Positions 6,551 to 13,893 of a stretch of 17,410 nucleotides of DNA are shown here, in pieces; position 1 is the stretch's first letter; every line of letters starts with the position of its first letter. The position numbers and the translations under genes are program-made. The notes under the pieces were generated by a model. The model did not search any database. It saw only the letters and a list, made by a program, of their open reading frames with translations, and was not told the DNA's origin. The stretch spans positions 1-17,410 of the forward strand of contig JAWXBW010000070.1 in assembly GCA_034440395.1 (NCBI GenBank), read 5' to 3'. The DNA comes from JAAUTS01 sp034440395. GTDB lineage: Bacteria > Verrucomicrobiota > Verrucomicrobiia > Methylacidiphilales > JAAUTS01.

Positions 6551-6675
6551 TCTTATCAAGAGCAGCAGAGGGACTGGCCCTGTGAAGCTGCGGCAACCGG
6601 CCTCGATTTTTTTATCGTGGTGTCAAGGTGCCAAACCCAGCTCTGAACGCAATACTGTGTCAGGGAAGGATAAGC
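6551..6675 (+). promoter_or_regulatory. SAM-I (S-box) riboswitch aptamer
   Basis: The S-box hallmarks occur in order: CTTATCAAGAG at the 5' end, AGAGGGACTGGCCC (6567-6580), GCGGCAACC (6590-6598) and AAGGTGCCAAACCC further on. P1 is CTTATC (6552-6557) with GATAAG (6669-6674). P2 is GCAGC (6562-6566) with GCTGC (6587-6591), capped by GGG/CCC. P3 includes CGAT/ATCG around a T-rich loop. P4 includes CTGA/TCAG shortly before the 3' strand of P1. SAM-I aptamers bind S-adenosylmethionine and usually turn expression off when SAM is abundant, on methionine, cysteine or SAM biosynthesis and transport genes. Here the aptamer leads the thrC-like, sulfur-carrier and NIL genes, tying them to methionine status. 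Confidence 0.93.
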
Positions 6676-6774
6676 GGCATCAGGCGACGCATGTCTCCTC
6701 ATCCCTCTTAACCTATCTCTACACATAAAGCGCAGACGGCTCTCGATAGGTTTGTGGTAACGGAGAAAAAGAAT
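6676..6774 (+). promoter_or_regulatory. riboswitch expression platform, probably translational
   Basis: TCTCC (6694-6698) can pair with GGAGA (6762-6766), the Shine-Dalgarno sequence nine bases before ATG 6775. AACCTATC (6710-6717) and GATAGGTT (6745-6752) form an 8-bp stem that would bring the two together. In competition, GGGAAGGA (6663-6670), which overlaps P4 and the 3' strand of P1, can pair with TCCTCATCCC (6696-6705, two bases bulged). SAM binding would hold P1, free the anti-Shine-Dalgarno sequence and block translation. No T-run follows the stem, so a transcription terminator is unlikely. The pairings are read from sequence; the switching model is inferred. Confidence 0.55.
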
Positions 6775-8031
6775 ATGTCTGAGCCCTATTTTAGTAGTTT
6801 GAAATGTCGCGAGTGCGGCCGCCTTTATCCTAAGAAAGCGGTGCATGTTTGCGAATATGATTTTGGACCTTTGGAGGCGGATTATAATTACGATCGGATC
6901 AAGGCGGTTCTTACCCGTAAGGTGATTGAAAGCCGTCCTAACTCCATGTGGCGCTATCGTGAGTTGCTACCGATTGATGGCGATCCCACGGTAGGCTTAC
7001 AGGTGGGTTTTACCCCTCTAGTTAAAGCAAATCGCTTAGCAAAAGCTCTCGGCGTGGATGAACTTTATATTAAAAATGATACGGTTAATTATCCGACCTT
7101 AAGCTTTAAGGATCGCGTTGTGTCGGTGGCTCTTTCACGTGCGGTTGAGCTGGGTATGAAGACGGTGGCCTGCGCTTCTACAGGAAATTTAGCGAACTCT
7201 GTAGCGGCTAATGCGGCGGCAGCGGGTTTAGATAGTTATGTCTTAATCCCGGCGGATTTAGAACAGAGTAAGGTTTTAAATAGCCTTGTCTATGGCACGA
7301 AGGTCATCGGAATTCAAGGAGCTTACGATCAAGTCAATCGTTTGTGTTCGGAGATTGCCGGTAAGTATGGCTGGGGTTTTGTGAATGTGAATCTACGTCC
7401 TTACTATGCGGAAGGTTCTAAGACGATGGGCTTTGAAATCGTAGAACAGTTGGGTTGGGAAGTGCCAGCGCATACAGTTGTCTGTATGGCCAGCGGCTCG
7501 TTGCTTACGAAAATTTATAAGGCTTACCAAGAATTTATGAAAATCGGGATCATCCCGGAAGGTAAATTTACTATCCACGGAGCTCAGGCTACGGGTTGTA
7601 ATCCGATCAGCGCGGCTCGCAAGTCAGGCACCGATTTGATCCGCCCAATTTCTAAGCCTAATACCATCGCTAAGTCTCTTGCCATTGGCACACCAGCGGA
7701 CGGTTACTATGCAGTTAAAACCATGGAGCAGACGGGCGGCTTTGCGGATGACGCCACGGATCAAGAGATCATTGAAGGCATTAAACTTCTAGCGGAAACC
7801 GAAGGAATTTTTGCCGAGACGGCAGGCGGTGTAACCGTGGCTTGCGCTAAGAAATTAATTGATGCAGGCAAGATACCTCGTAATGAACGGATCGTGCTTT
7901 GCATTACAGGCCATGGTTTAAAAACAGTCGAGGCCGTGGCCGAACACATAGGAAAACCCCGGGTGATTAAGCCTAGCTTGCGCGAGTTTGATGCGTTGGT
8001 TGAAGCAGAATTATGTGAGGCCGCTTGCTGA
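6775..8031 (+). CDS. thrC: threonine synthase-family PLP enzyme (possible homocysteine-forming variant)
   Basis: A 418-residue fold-type II PLP enzyme. An N-terminal zinc-ribbon-like segment (Cys11, Cys14, Cys26) lacks the expected fourth cysteine (CEYDFGPLE). The PLP lysine is Lys112 in PTLSFKDR, the substrate loop is ACASTGNLANS (132-142), and the PLP phosphate loop is GSLL (241-244). Threonine synthase converts O-phosphohomoserine to threonine. The context is unusual for threonine: a SAM riboswitch upstream, and CysO-like and NIL genes downstream. A relative that joins O-phosphohomoserine with sulfur from a protein thiocarboxylate to make homocysteine is therefore conceivable; that is inference. 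ATG 6775 has GGAG nine bases before it; an in-frame GTG at 6754 would lie upstream of this Shine-Dalgarno sequence and is rejected. Confidence 0.85.
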   Translation: MSEPYFSSLKCRECGRLYPKKAVHVCEYDFGPLEADYNYDRIKAVLTRKVIESRPNSMWRYRELLPIDGDPTVGLQVGFTPLVKANRLAKALGVDELYIKNDTVNYPTLSFKDRVVSVALSRAVELGMKTVACASTGNLANSVAANAAAAGLDSYVLIPADLEQSKVLNSLVYGTKVIGIQGAYDQVNRLCSEIAGKYGWGFVNVNLRPYYAEGSKTMGFEIVEQLGWEVPAHTVVCMASGSLLTKIYKAYQEFMKIGIIPEGKFTIHGAQATGCNPISAARKSGTDLIRPISKPNTIAKSLAIGTPADGYYAVKTMEQTGGFADDATDQEIIEGIKLLAETEGIFAETAGGVTVACAKKLIDAGKIPRNERIVLCITGHGLKTVEAVAEHIGKPRVIKPSLREFDALVEAELCEAAC

Positions 8032-8098
8032 TTAGCTGAAAGCTGCATAGAGTAACTTAAGTAAACCGCACAACCTTAAACATAGAGTTAAAATTATT

Positions 8099-8374
8099 AT
8101 GGCAATTGAAGTAAGCATCCCCACGCCCCTCCGCGGGTTAACGAACAATCAAGACATCGTCCACGTGGCTGCTGGTAATGTGTCAGACTTGATTAATGAT
8201 TTAAACACGCAGTTCCCTGGAATTAAGGAACGCCTCGTTGATGATCAAGGGAACTTACGTCGTTTCGTAAATTTCTATGTCAACGGTGAGGATGTGCGGT
8301 TTCTCGATGATAAAAATAGCGTGGTTAAGGACGGGGATGAAGTTACCATTGTACCAGCGATTGCAGGTGGTTAA
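8099..8374 (+). CDS. CysO/ThiS/MoaD-family sulfur-carrier protein
   Basis: A 91-residue beta-grasp protein ending in a free Gly-Gly (VPAIAGG), the tail that is adenylated and converted to a thiocarboxylate. The start AIEVSIPTPLR, the middle FVNFYVNGEDVRF and the end DGDEVTIVPAIAGG closely resemble mycobacterial CysO, which donates sulfur to O-phosphoserine on CysM. The gene lies 67 bp after the threonine-synthase-family gene, itself a fold-type II PLP enzyme like CysM, and is presumably in the same SAM-controlled mRNA. The partners such a carrier needs, an E1-like adenylating enzyme and a CysO-type metalloprotease (JAB/Mec), are not in this window and must be elsewhere. It could instead serve molybdopterin or thiamine synthesis, but no such genes are nearby. 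Confidence 0.9.
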   Translation: MAIEVSIPTPLRGLTNNQDIVHVAAGNVSDLINDLNTQFPGIKERLVDDQGNLRRFVNFYVNGEDVRFLDDKNSVVKDGDEVTIVPAIAGG

Positions 8375-8412
8375 CTCAGTTGAAGTTTGATATTTTAAAG
8401 AAAGATAGTTTT

Positions 8413-8661
8413 ATGGCACACTTTAAAGGCAGATACTGGCTGAATTTTGACGCCCCCCGCTCGACCCAGCCCCTGATCTATCAAATGGGTAAGAAGTTTG
8501 AGGTGATTTTCAATATACGCCAAGCCACCGTTAATGAAGAAGTGGGGATAATGGCAGTGGAGTTAGAGGGTGAGCGTGAGACCGTAAAGGCAGCTATTGC
8601 TTGGCTTGAGGGTGAAGGGGTTAAAGTAGAACCCGTCGAGATTAACACCATCGAAGGTTGA
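8413..8661 (+). CDS. stand-alone NIL-domain protein
   Basis: From ATG 8413 (preceded by AAAGAAAG) the product is 82 residues: a beta strand GRYWLNFD, a helix QPLIYQMGKKF, then FEVIFNIRQATV, GIMAVELEGE and a helix VKAAIAWLEGEGVKVEPVE. This is the ferredoxin-like NIL domain pattern, best known as the substrate-binding regulatory domain at the C-terminus of the methionine ABC transporter ATPase MetN. Stand-alone NIL domains, or ones fused to ferredoxins, also occur with sulfide-incorporation genes for homocysteine in anaerobes and archaea. A role as a methionine- or homocysteine-sensing or binding partner of the preceding genes is plausible. An in-frame TTG at 8380 would add 11 residues. The gene ends seven bases before the GTG of the next gene. 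Confidence 0.8.
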   Translation: MAHFKGRYWLNFDAPRSTQPLIYQMGKKFEVIFNIRQATVNEEVGIMAVELEGERETVKAAIAWLEGEGVKVEPVEINTIEG

Positions 8662-8668
8662 GTCCTTC

Positions 8669-10174
8669 GTGAAGATTTCTCCCCTTGATCACGCAACATT
8701 AGCAAGGGGGTTACTCCTGCTGATTCTTTTTGTTACCGTGTTGCGTTTGGATACGTTGCATAACGATTTTCACTGGGGCTATCATAATGATGAACCGTCT
8801 AAGGTTGATCAGGTTAAGACGGGCGAACGTAATTTGAGGCATCCACCCCTCATGCTGACGCTGACAAATTTCGTCGTTAACGTGGGAGGTTTTTCAAATG
8901 AATCTCAGCGTATTGTTGAAGTGGGTCGCTTTTTGTCTGCGCTGAGTATGGGGCTAGCTTTGGTTTTAATGGCGGATTTATTGTGGGTGCGAATCCATCC
9001 TATGGCAGCTTTAGGCTGGGCTTGTGTGGCACCTTTTCATACGGGTTTTTTTGAAGTAGGACACTACTTTAAAGAAGACTCCTTTTTTCTTTTAGGTATC
9101 GCACTGGTATTAAGGTGTTCAGATTTTTTTCTTTCCAAGCAATCGCTAGCGGGCGCATTGGGACTTGGGCTGGCCTTAGCGTTCTTAGCTGGAACCAAGT
9201 ATGTGGGTTGGTTGTTGGTCTTTTTTGTAGTGCTCCAGCTCCTCCTTTTTTCTCAAGCTAGCACAACGCTTAAAGTAAAATGCTTAGGAGCTTTTACACT
9301 GGGACTGATCCTTGTTTATGGTCCAGCTCTAACACGATTAGATATTCTTCAACTTTTCTTAAAGGATGAGGCGGGACTTTTATTATCGGGAGATTATGGA
9401 GCAGGATTGCAAGTGCCTCACGGCTTATACTGGAAACAGTTAGTTGATGATTTTTCGTTACCGTTGATTGTGGTGGGTCTCTCTTCCTATATGGTTGGCG
9501 TTGTTATCCTAAAAATAAGGGGATATTGGCTTATGCCCTCGGTGATTCTGACCACGATGTTCCTGCTGGCGTGGACGTCTAAATATTCTGAACGCTATTT
9601 ATTACCTGTACTTTTAATGGTCATGGCCATGATTATCGCAGGACCTGTCTTAATGGTATTAGTCATTTTTAAAAAGTGGCCGCAATTAAAATTTAAATCT
9701 CTAGCTCTAGGCTTGGCAGTTTTTGTGCCCAGTCTGTTTTTGTTTAAAGATAATGTTTCTGATTTTACGCAGTGTTATGAGGGCTTCCAAAAAGATAGCC
9801 GAAAGGAGTTAGTCCAGTGGGTTAAGACCAATCTTAAATCTGAACAGGTGGTGTTAGCACAAGATACGCTGGCGAAATTTTATGAACCAGAGTTATCTAA
9901 AAAAGTATGGAGTTCTTATTTTGTAGCTGACTTAGGAACGTGGGAGGAGTTAAGAGCTTTGGGAGTTACGCACGTGATTATTTCGTTTGATGTTTATCAT
10001 CGCTACGTGAATTTAAAGCGACAGATGAAACAGCAAGAGAGCGCGGAGTTTGTGCGCAGAAGGCAGTTTTACCTGAAAGCATTGAGTGAGGGCAGGGTGC
10101 TATGGTCTAGCCCAAACCATAATCCGAAAGCACTGCACCCCGGTCTAAAACTAATCGCGCTTAATCCTGAGTGA
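8669..10174 (+). CDS. GT-C fold membrane glycosyltransferase (PMT/ArnT-like)
   Basis: A 501-residue polytopic protein with roughly ten membrane helices (the first at about 12-28, others between about 85 and 365) and a soluble C-terminal domain of about 130 residues. The first outer loop carries Asp41-Glu42 in GYHNDEPSK, the acidic pair of GT-C enzymes, followed by RHPPLM; KED at 135-137 is the likely second acidic site. ERYLLPVLLM, near residue 310, is typical of the PMT/ArnT/GT39 group. Such enzymes transfer sugars from polyprenyl-phosphate donors outside the cytoplasmic membrane to lipids, glycans or proteins. Acceptor and donor are unknown. It starts with GTG 8669 after AAGG. Co-transcription with the preceding NIL gene is likely from the 7-bp gap but seems functionally unrelated. 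Confidence 0.75.
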   Translation: MKISPLDHATLARGLLLLILFVTVLRLDTLHNDFHWGYHNDEPSKVDQVKTGERNLRHPPLMLTLTNFVVNVGGFSNESQRIVEVGRFLSALSMGLALVLMADLLWVRIHPMAALGWACVAPFHTGFFEVGHYFKEDSFFLLGIALVLRCSDFFLSKQSLAGALGLGLALAFLAGTKYVGWLLVFFVVLQLLLFSQASTTLKVKCLGAFTLGLILVYGPALTRLDILQLFLKDEAGLLLSGDYGAGLQVPHGLYWKQLVDDFSLPLIVVGLSSYMVGVVILKIRGYWLMPSVILTTMFLLAWTSKYSERYLLPVLLMVMAMIIAGPVLMVLVIFKKWPQLKFKSLALGLAVFVPSLFLFKDNVSDFTQCYEGFQKDSRKELVQWVKTNLKSEQVVLAQDTLAKFYEPELSKKVWSSYFVADLGTWEELRALGVTHVIISFDVYHRYVNLKRQMKQQESAEFVRRRQFYLKALSEGRVLWSSPNHNPKALHPGLKLIALNPE

Positions 10175-10195
10175 AGCCTAAGTTAATTGTAATAC

Positions 10196-10894
10196 ATGAG
10201 AATTCACTTTTTTCAGCATACGGCCTCGGAAGGTCCTGCGGGTGTGGCGCGTTGGGCGGCTCAACGGGGTTACACCATGACCACGACACGATTTGATCTG
10301 AAACAAGAATTGCCTGAACTAGCGGATTTTGATGTTTTGGTTGTCATGGGTGGGCCGATGAATATTTATCAATACCGTGATTATCCTTGGTTACAGGCGG
10401 AGCGATTTTTCATCCAGCAAGCTTTAGCGGCGGGTAAGAAGATCGTAGGTTTTTGTTTAGGATCTCAGCTCTTAGCCGATGCGCTAGGCGCACGCGTTTA
10501 TCAAAATAATCAGCATGAAATTGGTTGGTTCCCCGTTACGAGGTTGGAGGGGATGAATAAGGTTAAATCTTTGCAGGATTTCCCAGCCCAGTTACAGGTC
10601 ATGCACTGGCATGGTGACACCTTTGACCTGCCCGCAGGAGCGGTTCATTTAGCTTCTAGTGCGATCTGTCAGAATCAGGCTTTTAGCTTCGGGAATCAGG
10701 CCATTGGGTTCCAGTTTCATTTAGAGGTTGATCAGCAGGATCTGAAGGATTTTATCGGCTGCGGGAGTGATTTAAAAATGCCTGGAGCCTTTGTTCAGCA
10801 AGAGGAAAAAGTCTGGCTAGGTGCCGAAAGTTATGCCGCCGAGGCGCAAAGAATTCTGGCTGGGTTTTTGGATTCCTTTACTGTAACCACATAG
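10196..10894 (+). CDS. class I glutamine amidotransferase domain protein (GMP synthase GATase-like)
   Basis: A 232-residue single-domain protein. DVLVVMGGPMNIY (46-58) forms the oxyanion region. Cys87 sits in the nucleophile elbow GFCLGSQLLA; His175 and Glu177 in FQFHLEV complete the triad. MHWHGDTFDLP (136-146) is typical of the stand-alone 'GMP synthase-like' GATase group, which also includes gamma-glutamyl-peptide-type hydrolases. No synthetase domain is fused or adjacent, so it probably acts as a hydrolase or with an unlinked partner; the substrate is unknown. It is not closely related to the C26 protein at 2827-3456 apart from the shared fold. It lies 21 bp after the glycosyltransferase gene and 39 bp before the DUF4190 gene. 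Confidence 0.85.
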   Translation: MRIHFFQHTASEGPAGVARWAAQRGYTMTTTRFDLKQELPELADFDVLVVMGGPMNIYQYRDYPWLQAERFFIQQALAAGKKIVGFCLGSQLLADALGARVYQNNQHEIGWFPVTRLEGMNKVKSLQDFPAQLQVMHWHGDTFDLPAGAVHLASSAICQNQAFSFGNQAIGFQFHLEVDQQDLKDFIGCGSDLKMPGAFVQQEEKVWLGAESYAAEAQRILAGFLDSFTVTT

Positions 10895-10933
10895 CTTCCG
10901 TATCAATACAAATAAAACAGGAAAACACCGTTT

Positions 10934-11536
10934 ATGAAAAATAACTTACCGCCAGAACTCCATCTAAAAAAAACGAGCGGATTGGCTATTGCCTCACTCA
11001 TACTTGGAATTTGTAGTTGTGTCTTTTGTTTTGTTACGGGAATTCCAGCCATTATGTGTGGAGCCCTTGCTCTGCAAAGAATGAAGAAGAACATACTTTT
11101 GAAGGGCCAAGCATTAGCCATTGTAGGAATAATTATGGGGTCGGTTTTTACTTTGATAGTAGTCCCTGCAATTCTAACGGGATTAGCTGTTCCTGTAGTA
11201 ACTGCCGCTTTAGAGAAGGCGAAGCAAGCTCAAGAAGTAGCTTGTTTACGTGAAGTTGGCCTTCTTTTATTTAATGCAGCTAATAATAACGATGGAAAAT
11301 ATCCCGATTCGCTTGAAGACTTTATTGCTACGTCTAGGCTTTCCCAAGAAGAAATCGCCAGGCTATTTTACAAAAAAGATTCCAAAATAATTCGTTGGGA
11401 TTACAGACCAGGACTGACTACGACCTCTAATTCTAGGCAAGTTTTGATTCAATCTTGTGAGGTATTTAGCAGTGGCCGTGCGAGAGGTCGGGTTATTTAT
11501 ACAGTGGGTAATTCGTGCTCTTGGGTTGAAGAATAG
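10934..11536 (+). CDS. DUF4190 membrane protein with prepilin-like C-terminal domain
   Basis: A 200-residue protein with two hydrophobic hairpins. SGLAIASLILGICS (15-28) through IPAIMCGALALQRMKK is the DUF4190 signature, followed by KGQALAIVGIIMGSVF (57-72) and a third hydrophobic run to about residue 93. After the membrane part comes AKQAQEVACLREVGLLL-FNAANNNDGKYPDSLEDF. This resembles the segment after the N-terminal helix in type II secretion/pilin-like proteins of Verrucomicrobiota and Planctomycetota (an A/Q-rich helix, a Cys, then 'L..YA...GK.P'). The architecture suggests an anchored outer domain; the function is unknown. The local base composition looks more AT-rich than in the neighbouring genes. 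It is placed between a GATase and an epimerase gene with short gaps. Confidence 0.7.
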   Translation: MKNNLPPELHLKKTSGLAIASLILGICSCVFCFVTGIPAIMCGALALQRMKKNILLKGQALAIVGIIMGSVFTLIVVPAILTGLAVPVVTAALEKAKQAQEVACLREVGLLLFNAANNNDGKYPDSLEDFIATSRLSQEEIARLFYKKDSKIIRWDYRPGLTTTSNSRQVLIQSCEVFSSGRARGRVIYTVGNSCSWVEE

Positions 11537-11591
11537 TCCGTAAAAAAATTCTGATTGTTGCTAAATTTGAGGGAAACGCTATCCAAGAAGT

Positions 11592-12533
11592 ATGACTACT
11601 TCAATCGTAACGGGTGGTGCAGGATTTCTCGGTTCTCATTTAACAGATAAACTTTTAGCTCAAGGGCATAAGGTTATTGGGATTGATAACTTATTGACGG
11701 GGAACACGCGTAATATTGATCACTTGGCAGGTAATTCTAACTATAGTTTTATCAAACAAGATGTGACGGAATATTTATACATTCCTGGAGATGTTGATTT
11801 TATTTTTCATTTTGCTTCTCCCGCTAGTCCTATTGATTATCTCGAGTTACCCATCCAAACGCTTAAGGTCGGTTCTCTTGGAACGCACAAGACTCTAGGA
11901 TTAGCCAAAGCGAAAAAGGCTAAATTTTTATTGGCCTCTACTTCAGAGTGTTATGGGGATCCCTTAGTGCATCCTCAAAAAGAAGACTATTGGGGAAATG
12001 TTAATCCGATTGGACCACGCGGTGTTTATGATGAGGCGAAGCGCTTTGCGGAAGCTATGACCATGGCTTACCATCGCACGCATGGTGTGGACACCCACAT
12101 CGTCCGCATCTTTAACACGTATGGACCACGCATGAGGTTGCGGGATGGACGCGTGGTGCCGGCTTTCGTGAGCCAGGCTCTTAAGGGCGAGCCGCTAACC
12201 GTTTTTGGTGATGGATCACAGACGCGTAGTTTCTGTTACGTTTCGGATCTGATTGAGGGTATTTATCGGCTTTCTCAAGCCGACTTCCATGAGCCCGTGA
12301 ATATCGGGAATCCCAATGAGATGACGATTAAACAGTTTGCTGAGCAGATCATTAAAGCCACGGGTAGTAAGAGCGTGATTGATTACCGTGATTTACCGGT
12401 AGATGATCCTAAGCAGCGCAAGCCAGACATTACTCGGGCTAAGACCTTACTACAGTGGGAGCCCAAGATGGGTTTAGAAGAGGGGCTGGCTAAGACCATT
12501 GATTACTTCAAGGGAAGACTAGATCAGGAATAG
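11592..12533 (+). CDS. UDP-glucuronate decarboxylase-type NAD-dependent epimerase/dehydratase
   Basis: A 313-residue extended short-chain dehydrogenase. The NAD-binding TGGAGFLGSHL is at residues 7-17, the active-site loop STSECYGDP at 116-124, and the catalytic Tyr146 and Lys150 in GPRGVYDEAKR, a motif highly characteristic of UDP-glucuronate decarboxylase (UXS), which makes UDP-xylose. RIFNTYGPRMRLRDGRVVPAF contributes to the sugar-nucleotide site. Length and motifs match UXS throughout. UDP-xylose would feed envelope glycans, and a membrane glycosyltransferase lies three genes upstream. Some relatives are dTDP-glucose dehydratases, but the YDEAKR signature argues against that. The start ATG 11592 is preceded by AAGAAG at suboptimal spacing. 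The next gene follows after 26 bp. Confidence 0.9.
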   Translation: MTTSIVTGGAGFLGSHLTDKLLAQGHKVIGIDNLLTGNTRNIDHLAGNSNYSFIKQDVTEYLYIPGDVDFIFHFASPASPIDYLELPIQTLKVGSLGTHKTLGLAKAKKAKFLLASTSECYGDPLVHPQKEDYWGNVNPIGPRGVYDEAKRFAEAMTMAYHRTHGVDTHIVRIFNTYGPRMRLRDGRVVPAFVSQALKGEPLTVFGDGSQTRSFCYVSDLIEGIYRLSQADFHEPVNIGNPNEMTIKQFAEQIIKATGSKSVIDYRDLPVDDPKQRKPDITRAKTLLQWEPKMGLEEGLAKTIDYFKGRLDQE

Positions 12534-12559
12534 ATTTTGCTCAGTTGATTCTAAAACTT

Positions 12560-13876
12560 ATGGCTCGTTCACTCATTACTTGCTTTTGTAAAATTTCTTG
12601 TGGGATCCTCTTGGGCTTGCTGCTACAAGGGGGTGCTGTCTTAGGGCAAAGTCCTACGACTTCGACCGATTTACGTTACAAAAGTTCCTTACTTTTCTCT
12701 AATGTGCTGGAGATGGTGCGGGAGCAGTATGTTGATTCTGAGGATGCGGAGTATCCTAAGCTCACCTATGCGGCTTTAGAGGGAATGTTAAATTCCTTAG
12801 ATCCTTACTGCGAATTTCTTGATCCACAACGTTTCGCAGAAATGAAGAGCGAGACCGAAGGGGAGTTCGGAGGATTAGGGATCTATGTGGGGATGCAGGA
12901 TAATCGGAATCTGATTATTAATTTACCCATTGAGGGGACACCGGCTTTCCGGGCAGGGATGATGCCAGGGGACTGGATTGTTAAAATCAATAGCACGCCC
13001 ACTAAAGGACTAAGCCTGCGTGAGGCGATTAATTTATTGCGAGGTAAGATCGGAGAGTCCATTGAGTTGGTTATCTATCGACCTACCACTCGGCAGAGCT
13101 ATGACTACGTGTTGGTGCGCGAGATGGTAAGTATTCCGACTATTCGTGGCACGCGCATCTTAAATCCCTTAGAAACAGGACCGGGTAAAATAGGCTACGT
13201 CCGCATTACTCAGTTTGGAGAAAAGACTCTTATCGATTTTGATAGAGCCATGAAGCAACTTATGGGTGAAGGGATGAATGCTTTAATATTAGATTTGCGC
13301 AATAATCCTGGCGGGCTCTTAGACATGGCAGTCCAAGTGGCAGGTCGTTTTACGGCAGAGGGTACACCCATCGTTTCCACCGAAGGTCGGTATGGAGCCT
13401 CAGAGCGAACTATTTTCTTAGCACGCGGCCGTGACCATTATCCGCAACTGCCGATAGTTATTTTAGTTAATCGTCACAGTGCCAGTGGAGCCGAGATCGT
13501 GGCGGGTGCGTTAAAAGATTTAGGGCGAGCTGTCTTGATTGGGGAGACTACCTATGGCAAGGGTTCTGTGCAAACGGTGCAACCACTAGAAATTTCTTTA
13601 GATAAACCAGTAGCTGTTCGTTTGACTACCGCTCATTACTACACACCGAGTCGTAAACCAATTCATAAAGTTGGTATTCCCCCTGACATCGAGGCTCCTG
13701 TGACCTTACAGGAGGAGCAGGCCATTTTACGTCGGCAAAACTGGCATATGCTTACTCAAGAAGAAAGAGTTGAGCTTGATAACATTAATGATGTCCAACT
13801 TGATCGTGCTGTGGCTGTTTTAAAAGGCATCCGATACTATGCCGAACGTAGCCAAACGCAATCTGTCGTGCGTTAA
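12560..13876 (+). CDS. S41 family C-terminal processing peptidase
   Basis: From ATG 12560 the product has 438 residues. A signal peptide ends near residues 28-30 (LLQGGAVLGQ). The helical N-terminal region includes the typical EQYVD and NSLDPYCEFLDP. A PDZ domain spans about 102-175 (GEFGGLGIYVGM through MPGDWIVKIN). The protease core has the Ser-Lys dyad Ser309 (NRHSASGAEI) and Lys334 (TTYGKGSVQTV), 25 apart as in CtpB and Prc. Such periplasmic proteases trim or degrade proteins from a free C-terminus, often in cell-wall hydrolase control. An in-frame TTG at 12545 is possible but less likely. It is spaced 26 bp from the epimerase gene and 17 bp from tsaD, so probably in the same operon. Confidence 0.93.
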   Translation: MARSLITCFCKISCGILLGLLLQGGAVLGQSPTTSTDLRYKSSLLFSNVLEMVREQYVDSEDAEYPKLTYAALEGMLNSLDPYCEFLDPQRFAEMKSETEGEFGGLGIYVGMQDNRNLIINLPIEGTPAFRAGMMPGDWIVKINSTPTKGLSLREAINLLRGKIGESIELVIYRPTTRQSYDYVLVREMVSIPTIRGTRILNPLETGPGKIGYVRITQFGEKTLIDFDRAMKQLMGEGMNALILDLRNNPGGLLDMAVQVAGRFTAEGTPIVSTEGRYGASERTIFLARGRDHYPQLPIVILVNRHSASGAEIVAGALKDLGRAVLIGETTYGKGSVQTVQPLEISLDKPVAVRLTTAHYYTPSRKPIHKVGIPPDIEAPVTLQEEQAILRRQNWHMLTQEERVELDNINDVQLDRAVAVLKGIRYYAERSQTQSVVR

Positions 13877-13893
13877 CTTAAGAGAATGTCCTC

